A DNA stretch of 64,000 bases from Thuidium tamariscinum (GCA_947034885.2 OX344751.2:10230001-10294000), one strand, 5' to 3'; positions 11,725 through 23,709 are shown, counted from the first letter of the stretch. Program-made: numbers and translations. Notes: generated from the sequence alone by a model not told the origin.

Positions 11725-14106
11725 TTGTGAGCATAGAAATTAGCCTATGAGCCTCAGAGTCTATATTTATAGCTTCTTTTTATGATTATAGATGTTTACT
11801 TTATAAGTATCCATATTATAAACTCTTTCTATGGATCATTGCAAGAATCACCATGTAAAAAGCATTGCGTTTTGAACAATATTCATTTTTTTTCTTTGAA
11901 TACACTTAAATTTCTTTTTAAAGGTGAAAAATATGTTACATGTATACACCTTTAACCCCTAAAGGACCAAGGCCATTTTTCTCCCTCAAACCACTCCAAA
12001 CCGTCATTTTTGTTGCATTCATCCAAGAGAACAAAAAAATATTGTTCTTAGAATCTAACCATAGGATCTTTTATTGTACTTGCTTAAGATCATGCGGTAA
12101 AAGTTTCATGAAGTCTTACCATATAGATTGGAAGATATTAGCATTCAAAGTTGAAAAAAGAGTATTTTTTGAACATTGACTTGCATTTTCACATGACTTT
12201 GATTGCCATTTGTCAAAAAAATTGCACTATGAACCTTGAATTAAAAACATTTTGTGTTGAAGAATTGAGTTGAAAATCTCAGAAATTATTTTGAAGAATA
12301 ACCACTTCATTTTCATTCTTTAAAAAGTTGATAAATAGAAGTAGGTTCAAGATTGAAAGAAAAACGAAATTGTTAATAGCTCTGAGATGGAATTGGAACT
12401 CAATAATCGCAAAGGTGAGATTGTTCTAGAAAATAAACTTAATCTTGTCAAATAATGCTTTTTGAAAAATTATAAAAATTGCATTCAGAAATGAGTCCTA
12501 TACATTATTTTTTCAAGAAGATGCTCAAATTGTCCAAAAAATAAGATTGTTCATAACTCTTACATCACTAATCCAAATGGAATAAATCAAAGCTTCACAT
12601 ATAGACAAAAACAAGATTTATGAGGGAAAAAAATTTCAAATTTAATTTCAAATGCTTTGGGATTTCTTTTTGTGCCCAGCCACATGAAAATTATGGTTAA
12701 AATGGCAAAACATTTGCTACCGGGCACCAATTGAAATAAAATAGTGCAAAATGTCATGAAAAAAGTTAGTATCATCCCAATTCTACATTTTGATTTTCTT
12801 AAAATAAAAAACTTAATCTAAAATAAAATAACAATTGTAAATTTGAGAAGAAATGATGGTGATGAGTGTCACCAAAAGAATGATGTAAGAATCATCTTTA
12901 ATGTTCATAAATTGCATGCAATGGAAGTGTTGTTTGTATTTATGTAGGGGTGAATGCAAGATACACCTATCAGTTTTGTATTGTTTTCAATAATACTTAT
13001 GAATTTTTGGAGAGTCATTTTAAACTTATGAAACTAGTTTTAAGAAATTTAAAAATATGAATAATGTATATACCTTTGAGAAAAATGTAACCACCAAAGG
13101 AAACTCATAGAAAAATTCTCTAAGTAGAAGAACTAGAAAAGTGCCAAATCTCAAGAAAATAAGTATTTTAATGTTTAAATTAGTTTAAAATAGTAAAAAA
13201 AAGTAAATACAAAAAATAATATATTTATATTTGTAAAAAACTCTATAGAAATGGATCATTTACCAAAAGAACCACCAAAATGATGTTTTATATATTTGAA
13301 AATACAAGCAGAAAGAGTCTTATTTTGTAAACTTTTAAACCACATAAAATTAACTATTTTTAAAAATCGTTCAACCATTAGCTACAAGTCTACTTGAAGA
13401 CAATATCCTCCAAATTTGAGCTCAAAGTTTGTTATTTGGGGTACTAAGTAGTACTAAAAACTTCAAATTGGCAAGTGCGACATTAAATGGGGATCTATTT
13501 TTTGGATAGTAAATTATTTTTGAAAATTAAGAAAAAATTAGGCCAGGTGTATGATAATTATGAGTAATTTCACTATATGTATTAGATCATTTGGAGCCGA
13601 AATACAAAAGTTATGACCAAAAAAGAGATCAATACGCGATGTATGATACAAAATAGGAGAGGTGTTTCTTACAATCACCCATAGAGGACATAGAATAATG
13701 TATTTCTACATTTCTTTTAGTAGATACATGCTTTCCTATTATGCAAATAGAAATTTTTCAACTTGAGATAATAAAATTAGGGAATTTGTAACATAGTGGA
13801 AACCCCTAAACTACATTGTGTGATAACTAAATAAAAATAAATTTTAAATATGAAATGTTTTTTTGATTTCTAAAATATAGAGGGATGTAAATACTATAAA
13901 GTTAGACATGTTCAATAAAAATTTTGTGCTCATTCAACTTGTGCTTTCAAAGTCATAGCAAACAATAAGACAATATATCTCCAATGTGATAAGAATTAGA
14001 ACTAGTGGTTCTTGCAATGACCCCTAAATTATGGTGCACCTAAGTCATATGCACATATGTTACAAACACCTGCAAATGATTGCAAGTACATACCTACAAC
14101 TAGATT
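11725..14106. other. gene-free stretch with nested repeat ends
   Basis: AT-rich, no gene. A TTAA at 11952-11955 is followed by CCCCTAAAGGACCAAGG, the terminus of the TTAA-flanked family seen at 21403 and 33977; its other end was not found. From 11975 to 12610 the sequence is homologous, in the same orientation, to 36300-36910. A 12947-13680 element is listed separately. Inverted motifs ATCATTGCAAGAATCACC (about 11834) and GTGGTTCTTGCAATGACCCC (about 14008) look like ends of a larger, older element enclosing the others. The 11725-11830 stretch resembles parts of 37330-37500. Confidence 0.45.
12947..13680. mobile_element. non-autonomous TIR element, GGGTGATTGCAAG family
   Basis: The left end reads GGGGTGAATGCAAGATACACC and the right end GGTGTTTCTTACAATCACCC, inverted copies of each other and of the ends of the intron element at 5945-7029. 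Both copies are preceded by GTA. No coding capacity is visible. No clear target duplication. Confidence 0.5.
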
Positions 14107-14384
14107 CACTACAAGAGAAAGCGGTGTTTTTAGTGAGTCATTAAGTATAGTCCTAAATATAAGATTATAAGTGATGACATTTTACGTGATTTTTAGTAAA
14201 ATTTTACTATAAATATATGTTTTTCTAGTATAATTTTACTAAATTTTCTTAGTAAAATTATACTAAAAAAACATATATTTATAGTAAAATTTTACTAAAA
14301 ATCACATAAAATGTCATCACTTCTAATCTTATATTTAGGACTATACTTAAAGACTCACTTCAAATACCACTTTCTCTTGTAATG
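14107..14384. mobile_element. CACTA-like foldback MITE
   Basis: A 278-bp near-perfect palindrome: two arms of about 130 bases around a short centre near 14245. It starts CACTACAAGAGAAAG and ends CTTTCTCTTGTAATG, matching the CACTACAAGAAA-type termini of plant CACTA elements. The flanking triplets are ATT and GTT, one mismatch from the 3-bp duplication expected. No coding sequence. A transcript across it would form a long hairpin. Confidence 0.8.
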
Positions 14385-14469
14385 GTTCAAGGCTCATAAA
14401 CTCACATGTCTCTGCAATGTATGTCTCTACACTCACACTAATATTGTTGGTTGAATTTCCACTTTTGTC

Positions 14470-15470
14470 ATAGGCTTGTGGAACTACTAGATTCATTTGG
14501 AGCAGGGTTTTTTTTTTGGTTTTTAGAGAAGTACTAGAGTGGCAACATAGGAGAAAATGATAAAGCCAAATATTTTAGTATTCATCTATATTTTGAATAG
14601 AATTATCTTTTCATCTATATATTTGGATGAATTTCATTTAAAATTGGCAATTTCATCCAATTCATTTAAAAAAATTGGAGCAATTTGGCATTATCATCCA
14701 ATTTTTCTTCAAAATTTTCCTATAGGCTTGATGCAAGCCAATTTTTTTTGAGGCATTTGGGCCTCATGAGGCCCAAAAAAAAAACACTGATTTGGAGGCC
14801 TCTAAAATTTGAAAACTTCAGATTTTTAAAGGAGTGGAATCCAAAGTTTATTTGAATCTTTTAGAGCATTCAATAATTTGGAAAGCATTGAATGGGTGGG
14901 ATTCTTTGAGGCTTGTAGAGCTATATAATCCATTTGTAGGCTTCTAAAACTTCTAAAATTTAGATTCTCAAGAGATTTGGATCCAAAGTTTATCTAAATC
15001 TTTTCAAAAGTTGAGAAACTTAAAATTGTTGAATTTATAGACTTGTAGTGAGCTTTTGGAGCTACAAGATTGTTTAAAGGCCTCCCAAACTTTAAATTCT
15101 TAAATCTTCAAGGGATTAGATTCCAAAGTTAACCTAGTGAGTTTAAGAAGCTACTAGATTCATTTGAAGACCTCCAAAATTTGGAAAACTTGAATCTTCA
15201 TGAGGAAGGAATTCAAAGTTTGCTTGAACCTTTTGTAAAGGTTTGTAACTTGTCATAAGCTTGTAGAGCTACATGATACATTTGTTTGAAAGCCTATATA
15301 ATTTCAATTATTTGGATCTTTGACAAAGTAGAATCCAAAATTTGCCAAAATCTTTAGGCAATCTTAGAAGTCTTTGGAATTTGAATCTTCAATCATGTAA
15401 CAATCTTCAATAGATTTAGATAAACTTTGGAGTCAAATCTCTTCAGAATCTTGTAAATTTGAATGACTAA
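14470..15470 (+). pseudogene. decayed LRR relic, split by a hAT element
   Basis: GGCTTGTGGAACTACTAGA at 14473 and ATTTGGAGGCCTCTAAAA after 14790 match the RELVELPNSFGG segment of the intact array. Further decayed units (GGAATCCAAAGTTTATTTG and similar) run to about 15470. Stops and frameshifts are frequent, so this is not a coding region. It is either the far end of the TNL gene's old LRR array, separated by transposons, or the remnant of a neighbouring paralogue. Confidence 0.8.
14503..14789. mobile_element. hAT-type non-autonomous element with 8-bp TSD
   Basis: Flanked by a perfect direct repeat, ATTTGGAG, at 14495-14502 and 14790-14797. The ends are inverted: CAGGGTTTTTTTTTTGG at the left and CCAAAAAAAAAACACTG at the right. 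An 8-bp duplication and CA(G)-starting inverted ends are the hAT superfamily signature. At 287 bp without a reading frame it must depend on a transposase elsewhere. It sits within the relic LRR sequence and interrupts an LRR codon run exactly at its target site. Confidence 0.9.
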
Positions 15471-15474
15471 TTTA

Positions 15475-16190
15475 AATAACAATCTTTAACAACCTTTACA
15501 CAAATTTCAACTTCATGATTTTCAAATGTTTGACCTTTACATGCACTAATTCAAACTTTTAGAATGTTTGTATTCTATGTAACTACATTCGTAATTTTTT
15601 CTATTGATAACCTCCAAAAATTTTCTTTTGAGGGATTAACAATCATAATTCTACTAATACATACACTTGAGAATGAATTTAACCTATCCCTTAGATCTAT
15701 GTAAGATCTTAATCTTAGGTGCTACCATTTAGGCACTTCAAATACATAGAGAAAGGATGATATTTGAAGACATTTTGTGAATGTTGCCAACTTCATCATT
15801 TTAGATGATTTAAAAGGTGATGGCAACAATAGGATTCTATATATGTACATAATATCCAACCAAAGTATCCACAATATAGAAAGCTCATCATTTAATGATC
15901 AAAGTTTCATAGCATTGAAGTAGCCACTAAATCATCATGAACACTACCTGTCTTAAGAAGAAACCAACACAAGATGCCTCATATGGTCAAGATCAAACTA
16001 GCTAGTAGGGCTAGAGCAATGCTTCTAAATTGTCTAGCCTCCAAAAACGTCACTTAATACAACAAACATTTACTATAGGGTCAAAATCAAGAAACAAATG
16101 TTTCTAGTGTGACAAAAATTCTACTTGATTTGGAAGGATTTATTTGGGTAGAAGGAATATTACATAAGCCAATAAATCAAAGAAGCATAG
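15475..16190. other. intergenic, nothing recognised
   Basis: AT-rich DNA between the LRR relic and the right arm of the large inverted repeat. No open frame, RNA gene or repeat structure stood out. Confidence 0.4.
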
Positions 16191-16389
16191 AATTTACATT
16201 CCTATATCTTGCAACATGCATTTATAATGGAAAATCAAAATTACATCATCCATTATAGTTAATGATTATGTACGTGCAAGAAATAATATTGGGTACCCTA
16301 AAGAAAACAACATTGTAGAGAAGATCTAAGTATTTGTGCAAATACTTAAGTCAATAGAAATGTCCTTAAATAAAAAGAAGATATGAAAA

Positions 16390-17917
16390 CACTACTAAAA
16401 AACCATGGCCAAATCAACAAAAAATCAACAGATTTTTGTTGTTTGGGGCATTTTTCACTCATTTTTTAATCTTTATGTGAAAACCAGTAAAATGGCCCCT
16501 ACTTTCTAGTTATTTGAATAGTACAATGACCAAGTCAATTGTTTTTAAGAGAATCTAAAATCTTTTTAGAATCTTTAGAATCTTTGGATTCATTGGAATC
16601 ATTGGATGGAACTTTGTACATTTACAATATTTTGAATTTTTTTTGCAATATTCTTGTAGGAGAAGAAGAAGGTTGGCACATTCATGTCGAATAATAATTA
16701 ATTAATTCTAAAGACCCTAAGGCATGATTTCAAGCCATTTTCTATTATAGGCAAGTCCTTTCAAGTGCAACATTTGTTGAATACAAATTTTGTGAGATTT
16801 TCATTAAATTTTGCATTTTTCACTATTAGCTCATGATCAATGCCTAGAAAGTTTCAAACTAATGCAAGTTACAATTAAAAATTTATATCTCACAATGATA
16901 GTTTTTTTAGTAATGGGCAATTTTTGACAACCATGACGTTAATTTTATCCAACAAATCTAAGAGTTCTTATGCATACCTTCAACAAAACTATTAATATAA
17001 TTTCAAGAGTTTAAAGTCATACAAGCACAAGATTTTGACATACAAGCATTTGAAATAAGTTTTTTTAATTTGAACAATGTCTAGAACACCACGGTTTAAA
17101 TTCTAGGTACAATGAATTTTTTTTTGAACTTAATCATTCACAATTTGATATTTGTAATAATCATTACACTTTGGTGTCCATTTAGCCATAGAAGAATAAA
17201 TTTTCTTAAAAACTTTGGACTAAATAAAGATGTAAAAACAAGTTAATTTCATCTTCAAAAACCCATTTGAGATTTTGAGCCTCCAATCAAAAGTTATGGC
17301 CAAAATTTAAAGACAATGCAAGAAGGGATATTTTCTTGACATTTTGTTACATCTTCTTTAATTTTCTTCCATAACTCTTTGATTGGAATTTCGAATTTTC
17401 AAATGGATTCTCGGAGATAATATTTAGTTTGATTTTACAACTTTAAAAAAAAAAAAAATTATACTACTATGCCTAATCGGCTACTAAAGTCTGTTAAGTT
17501 GAATGAATACAAAACTTCAAGTAGATAAGTAAAATAATTACTACATTTTACAAATAGTTATGTGTTGGTGTGATGGATAAAGCTTAGGACCTTTAACCTC
17601 AAGGTCTTGGGTTGAAACCTAGTTAGACCACCTTGTTTGGAAAACCACCTCACCTTGTCTATGACTCTATGTGGCAATCTTACCATGTCATTGAGTCTAT
17701 ATAGCAAGCTGTGGGATTGCCATATCATGATGTTGATATGGTTGGAAAATTGTTCTATTTGTTGTTTGGAATTTTTTCTTATATTTGGCCAAAAAACATA
17801 AAAAACAACAAATTTTAGTTGAATTGTGTCTAAAAAACGAATCCAAAACAACAGACACAATCAACAAATTTTGGTCAATTTTTTGTGTATTTTTGGCTAA
17901 AGGATTTTGTAGTAGTC
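16390..17917. mobile_element. CACTA-like non-autonomous element
   Basis: Inserted into the right arm; the corresponding left-arm sequence lacks it. The left end reads CACTACTAAAAAACC and the right end, on the reverse strand, GACTACTACAAAATCC, which fits CACTA termini with one changed terminal base. AAAA flanks both sides (16386-16389 and 17918-17921), consistent with a 3-bp duplication in an A run. No transposase frame in its 1528 bp. It contains the SINE-like segment at about 17560. Confidence 0.7.
17560..17740 (+). repeat. probable tRNA-derived SINE
   Basis: TGGTGTGATGG at about 17564 fits the A box and GGTTGAAACC at about 17610 is one step from the B box GGTTCGAACC, with tRNA-like spacing. 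Flanking bases do not form a complete tRNA cloverleaf, so a SINE or tRNA relic is more likely than a functional tRNA gene. Confidence 0.45.
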
Positions 17918-18177
17918 AAAACTTATTTCAAGAAGATAGGATTGACCTAACAAATAATGATGAGATTAGGTGTTGGCAAGTTGTATTTGGTGGCTTCGTT
18001 GAATTATGTCTAATAAAACCAATCCAAAACAACAGACACGATCAACAAATTTTGGTCAATTTTTTGTGTATTTTTGGCTAATGGATTTTGTAGTAGTCAA
18101 AACTTATTTCAAGATGATAGGATTGACCTAACAAATAATGATGAGATTAGGTGTTGGCAAGTCGTATTTGGTGGCTT
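17818..18177. repeat. two-copy tandem duplication, 180-bp unit
   Basis: Two highly similar copies (17818-17997 and 17998-18177) share CAATCCAAAACAACAGACAC, GTGTATTTTTGGCTAA and the block ending GGTGTTGGCAAGT. The unit spans the right end of the CACTA-like element plus its flank, so duplication happened after insertion and left a second, orphan element end at about 18097. Confidence 0.85.
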
Positions 18178-19369
18178 AATGATGAATCTAGGATGTTGTT
18201 GCCATAATTCTATTCTCTAAAAGAAATAATTTAAAAACAACAATGCCTTGCAACCAAGTCCATCAAAAAGCATCACCATACCTTGAAACAAGAATATTCT
18301 TTAATCCATTTATCTATTTCAATAGGAGTAGAATAAGAGTTGTCAACTACTGGATGTTCCATGTGTCTTTCCTTTTCAATCTCTATGCCTATATATACAC
18401 CCCCAAAAACAAATTCTCAATTCTCATGCTATACAAAATGGATTGTACAACTAGATAGGTAAGAAAAAACAAAACATAAGGAAACTACACCCAATTGGGA
18501 CTTCTTTCTAAATCCAAAAACTATAAATTCTTGCTTGCCTAAAATGTATTGTCTCTATTCATACTTCTATTCATGGCAACCTAGGATAGCTTTTGGATAC
18601 ACCTATTTTTAGCTCTTTCAAAGTTCAAAGTTTATGCCTATAGAGTCCAAAAAATGCATAACTTGAAGAAAATCTAAAATACTCTTTAGACTTCCAAGAA
18701 GATCCAACCCCAAAAAATAAGGCAATTCAATAATAGGGAGAACGCAAGTTACCTTACACATTTCAGCAAATCAGTTCCATAAAATCATATGGTGGTGGAA
18801 GCACAAATTCACACCTTCCAATCAGACCACCAAAATTCTAAGATCTCTGACTTGCACAACATGGCAAGGGGATCGCCAAGTGAACCAAGCTCACCTACAA
18901 ACAGAATCCAACCATTACATTTCGTCCTCAACTTGCACGCCTTTCAATCTTCACCTTGCACTCGCACCTTCAGAAACGACACTTCCAGAAACTAATTAAA
19001 TCCAAGTGATGGGAATGTTTTGAGAAGCAAAACATCAAAGGTTGACAGTAGAATTAGATTGTTTCAAAAACATGAGACACAGGGAATCACAAAATCACAA
19101 AGTCATTCTTCTCCATACTCATGGACAAGTCTCCCTAATAATCAATATTATTCTAGTGATAATCCTGGCATATAATCGATCATGATGATTGTACAGAGGT
19201 CTCATATCATGGGAATATCAGTGCAATCGTTGTGACCGTAGAGAGATGTCAGCTTCTCTTCATGATGATTTCTCAAAGCTTCGGAAAACAATCTACTTTT
19301 GTTGAAAATCATGTGCAAAAGGAAACACGGACCATAGTTCGGAGGGTTTCCTCTACCAAATATTCCATG

Positions 19370-20650
19370 TCACACGAGCAGCATCGGGATCACCAGTGCT
19401 GATATCATCACGATGAACTTCGGTTCAGCGCCCACGGAGTCCACGAACTTCTGAAACAACTCAAGAATCGCCTGAAAAACAAACATGCGCACTATCATCG
19501 AATTGAATGTCACAGACTGATGGATGGGCCTTGCTGGAATTCAAGACTTATGCTCTAAGAAAGGAGGTCATTTTAGGCAACCCAGTTGGAGATCCCTACA
19601 ATGGAGCTCACGGTTTGAGACGGCATTCAGGCTCAAAGTCGTGCAAGGCCGGATTTGATAACAGATACCCTTACAAGCCCTTTCAAAAAAGACTTGTGGC
19701 GAAGGTTTCAACAAGCCTAAATTGCACACTGTCTGACATCGTCAGAAAGAGAAGCATGAAACTCCCAGAATTCTCCTTCCGGTACTCACCACATTCACTG
19801 TTAAAAATACATAAGACAGGCCTCATTTTTGGATGGGCATGATAACTACATTTTATTGAAAGGTTTTGGAGGAAGGGTCTCTATTATCTTTTCATTCCTT
19901 TTTGGTTATTGGACTTGGTGGGTAACTTTGGCTGTTTGTGGAACAGAGAAGAAATGCTTCAATAAATAATAAAGTAGAGTTCGTCAACTCCAATTATACC
20001 TGCCAATTTTTTTTCTGACGTTGGAGAAGTGTGAAGCTGCGCTTGGACATGGAGCAAGACGGTAGTCCAAACGATGGGCACGAACCATCTTGCAGGTCAA
20101 TCCTTTTAGTTTTCTCCCATGGTTGCGGAGACTGGCTATGAAATTTGTAATGCCAGAGTGAGATCGGTACACACCCGTCATGGAAGTGATCGTGGTCTGC
20201 ATCAGCACATCTATGCTGCAGAACAAGCATGAATTTTCAAACCGTATTCCATGAGGTTGGGCGGTGAGGGCGTTCGTCGTTTGATTGCCAGCTTCAGTTT
20301 TTCTTTGCTGAGTTGTAAGTCCGATTGAGGAAAAACCCCATGTCCATTTCTTGTTCAGTAGAAACTATTTCTTTCCTCCATTCAAATGATTGCATAGTTT
20401 ATGTCAAGCTAGGACCACAAAGATGCGGCAAGCAAAGGGTCTTCCATTAGACAGTTCAATGAAGTTACAGTGTTGATTATTCCACGATTCTCCCATTGAA
20501 CAATCCCCAATCCTCCCAGAACTTGAGGATCTAATTTTGCTAATTCATCATTTGGAAATTTTTGACTGATAGATATCGCCCATGAGAATCTGAGTTTTAA
20601 ACCCAAGAACTTGAAAGATTTCAGGACTTTTAATATGAACCTACAGCATC
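19370..20650 (-). CDS. unrecognised gene fragment, at least two exon-like segments
   Basis: The region is GC-richer than its surroundings and holds segments that look like exons on the minus strand. 20000-20215 is open for 72 codons in phase 0, with a CAG acceptor and a GTATAA donor; it includes PISLWHYKFHSQ. 19370-19471 is open in phase 0 after a TTTTTCAG acceptor, ending with a stop; its 33 residues end in a hydrophobic tail, FIVMISALVIPMLLV, that could anchor the protein in a membrane. Another open stretch lies at about 20409-20606. I recognise no family, found no start codon and could not link all segments, so this may be a fossil gene. The forward-strand frame at 19507-19842 has no family features either. 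Confidence 0.3.
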
Positions 20651-20654
20651 ACCA

Positions 20655-21402
20655 TGGAGATTTATTGAAACCAGCTGGATCAGATTGATAGGTTTGTTAA
20701 AAGATGAAGCAAGTTGGACTGCTGTACGAATGGAAGTTAGCCTTGTAACAATGCAACTACCAAAAAGTGTCCAATGATGTAAGACAAAAGTGCAGATGTT
20801 CATTCTTGGAATTTTGTGAAAAAAGGGAGGTGTTGCATAGGAGTTTGACCTCCATTGATATCTTTTGGATTTTTTTAAGAAATTGATTCACATTATACCA
20901 TAAGAGGATGGTTTCTATAGTGACCAACTTGACATTTGAGAATTAGTTACATGGCAAGTCCATTGATTGCATTCCATGTGCCCAATGCACATCATATTAA
21001 CCTTGAAATGCCAAAGGAACACAAATGTGGCTTTTACATGATGAAAAAAACTTCTAGGAAAATATAAAATGAGATATTTTCATCCAAGTTTCTTTTGTTG
21101 GTAAAAAAATACTCCTTATAATCACAAAAAGGGCTTTGTGGGTGTATCCAATAATTGACTAGAAACAAGGAATTGTGTGCCACAAATCACAAATAAAACC
21201 CTTCTAGTGTATATTAGCAACTCCCACTTTTGTCCTTTGAATCACTTGAAAGACACTAAACCCAACAATAAGAATACAAGTGACCAATATATAATGAAGA
21301 GCTTAACTAAATTTAGGTTAGTACAAATCTAAAACAAGTCACCTAATGTATAAAAGACTCCATATTAATAATACTAAAGTGACAAGCATCCTCTCCATTT
21401 AA
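20655..21402. other. intergenic, nothing recognised
   Basis: AT-rich DNA with no supported gene or repeat. It ends at the TTAA-flanked element. Confidence 0.4.
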
Positions 21403-21773
21403 CCCCTAAAGGACCAAGGCCTTTATTTCACCAAAGGATACTTGAAACTGCCATTTTTAATGCAAAAAGTAAAAATTTGAAATTTCTATTTTTGAACATC
21501 TAGCATGAGAATGTCTAGAACAATTTTCAAAAATCTTGACAGCACAAATTGCAAGATATATATGAGTTTAAATTGAAGAAATCAAATTTTTTGGTAAATT
21601 ATAGGACAAAATTGTTTGATTGTGAACCTTTTTAACTTAAAATTTTTGAACTATAGAGTTTGAGCCTTAAATTTTTATGATAGGAAATTGAATTGAGAAT
21701 GTGGGAATAAAATTGAATTCCAAAAAACTTAAAATTCAATTTGTCCCTTAGAAGGATAATGGTCCTTTAGGGA
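21403..21773. mobile_element. TTAA-flanked inverted-repeat element
   Basis: TTAA lies on both sides (21399-21402 and 21774-21777). The left end reads CCCCTAAAGGACCAAGGCC; the right end, ATGGTCCTTTAGGGA, is its inverted match for about 13 bases. The 371 bp have no coding capacity. TTAA targets and CCC-starting ends are the hallmark of piggyBac-type elements. Related ends occur at 11956, 33422 and 33977-34714. Confidence 0.65.
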
Positions 21774-21779
21774 TTAAAA

Positions 21780-23035
21780 ATTATTGTGGCAAAATTTGGG
21801 AATTTAATTACTAATATCAAGTCAAGTTACTAAAAAAAGATATGGAATATTCTACATCCCTCACAACAACCATACACATCTCTCTTTATATATTCAAATG
21901 TCTATCACCCATTAGACTATTTTCTAATGATAGACCAAGTTATATCTTTCCCAATGATTTGCTATCATATCGTTGGATTTTTTAAATTTTACTATTTTGC
22001 AACGCCAAACAATCCATTTTCAAAAGTTCAAAGCTCCAAGCTATTCACTATGATCAACATTGTCCCAAATGCAACATCTAAATTCAAATTAGAAAGTATC
22101 ACTTTTCTTAGATATTGATCACTCACACTAGATGTTCACAATTAAAACATGCAAATCTATAAGAGCCTATTATTGTTTTTTAGTACAACTTAAAGACAAT
22201 ACTATAAAAGTTCATACCTTTATTCAAATGGTGTACAATTATTAATTATCTTATAGAGTATATGATAGGTTGTTTGTTTTATTTGTTACATTAAAATCCC
22301 CTAGCTAAATTCTTGGTACCATCAGAAAGCCCTTCACAAGGAAGGTTGCATGGGCTTGTTTTGAGGCATTTGGACTTATAGTGAAAAAATTGAGTTATTT
22401 TAAGATTTTAAAAAATTCAAAAATACTTTTGCTTTAATTTTGGCTGCGACAATGGTACAAAGCATACTGGTGCACATGACAAGTGCAATGGAATCCTCTT
22501 TGAAATGCCAATAGGCTCTAATATAAATTAATCATGTTCAATAATTGTAACAACGACCAATTGTAATTGGTAGATGTGCATACCAAGACTGGCGTAGACA
22601 TGAGGTTACACACGGTGCTGGTTTAGAATGTGCCAACTCCATCATTCTACCGGTACAACAAACATGCTGATCATCTAAAAATAGTGAGACATTTGAGTTA
22701 TTTGTAAAGTCCCCCTACTTTGGGCATGACTTCTTTTGAAGTTGAAAAGGCAACTATAGTTGAAGTGTCAAACTTTTTTGCATGATACTTATGTCACATG
22801 ACTTCAAAAGTGGGGACCAAACTTTTTTAGGACCATTTTGATGGAAAAATAAGTTTCATACCCACTTTTATTTCGACTTTTTTAACTCAACCGGCTTTTT
22901 TACAAAACTCATGAGTTTTAACCCCCGTTTAGGGTACGAATAACTCAATTGCCAAGTGTGACTTCACACATCAGTACCCAATGTTTTCAACTTCAAACTT
23001 TGAATAATAAAGTCACATATGCATGAGACAATTGG
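21780..23035. other. intergenic with one dispersed repeat
   Basis: No gene is visible. About 22290-22480 is a diverged copy of 49775-49955: both contain CTTGGTACCRTCRGAAAGC, a GGAGGGCTGCA/GGAAGGTTGCA block, and, after about 100 bases, a CTTTAxTTxTGxCTG block. I do not recognise the family. Confidence 0.45.
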
Positions 23036-23039
23036 GGCT

Positions 23040-23480
23040 GAATGTCTCTCGACTTTTCTCATAATTGCATCAGAGAGAATTTGTCAATACGCCACCCAGA
23101 CACCAGAAAAAGCATTGTGCGCTTCAAGTGCACAAGCCCTATGTTGCCCAGCCATCTTAAAATTCACCTGAGAGTTGACCTCACAAGCGAAAAAATACAA
23201 CAGCTAGGTTCATATGAGTAAAACATTCCGTGAGATTACAAAACTAAACAAAAGTCCAAAAATCACAAAACCAACTTTGGGTTGGATTTCTCTTGAGGTC
23301 ACTACTGGTCGTCTGACTCGTCTCATCAAAGAGAGAGAATTTGTCATTTGGTCACCGAGTGGGTGAAACCAGAAAAAAAAAGTCACTCTGAGGTGCAAAA
23401 CCTTCTGTTCAAGCATCTTGAAAATGGCGTGAGTGTGAGACTCACCAGCGAAACACAACAGCTGAATACTCATAATCTAA
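23040..23480. repeat. two-copy diverged tandem repeat
   Basis: About 23040-23215 and 23290-23475 are related: both carry a CATCARAGAGAGAATTTGTCA-like stretch, ACCAGAAAAA, AAGCATCTTGAAAAT or its variant, and an ACAACAGCT end. They lie downstream of the Sec14-like gene (minus strand). No supported protein is encoded. Confidence 0.6.
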
Positions 23481-23709
23481 GCATCCACCGGATCTTCTAC
23501 TGTGAAGCTAATAAAGGATCCTCAGCACTCTTTGCTGTGAATCTGTCCACAGAGAAGCAAACAAGGCATTTTCCACAGTGAGAAAATGATTCAGAAGATC
23601 TCAAGTCTGTATGAAGAACCCTCACCCAATCCATCCTGGTCGAAAAAAGAGCAGCCCCAAGCTCATAAGAGGCTAATACCAGTGACATAATGTACATGAA
23701 CTACGGATT

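Larger units (their letters stand above)
16195..19262. repeat. right arm of large inverted repeat
   Basis: Inverted partner of 295-1935. It is longer because a CACTA-like element (16390-17917) and a tandem duplication (17818-18177) occurred in this arm only. Matches are clear at 18180-18690, 18720-18990 and 19120-19250; 18990-19110 is private to this arm. Together the arms enclose the TNL gene and its relics, with about 14 kb between them. Confidence 0.8.

Noticed and set aside
17558-17620. Functional tRNA gene
   Set aside because: A- and B-box-like motifs are present but acceptor, anticodon and variable arms do not pair; SINE or tRNA relic is more likely.
19507-19842. ALLEFKTYAL resembling the start of an LRR receptor kinase
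   Set aside because: The match is a few residues only; the remainder has no LRR or signal peptide and lies opposite better exon candidates.
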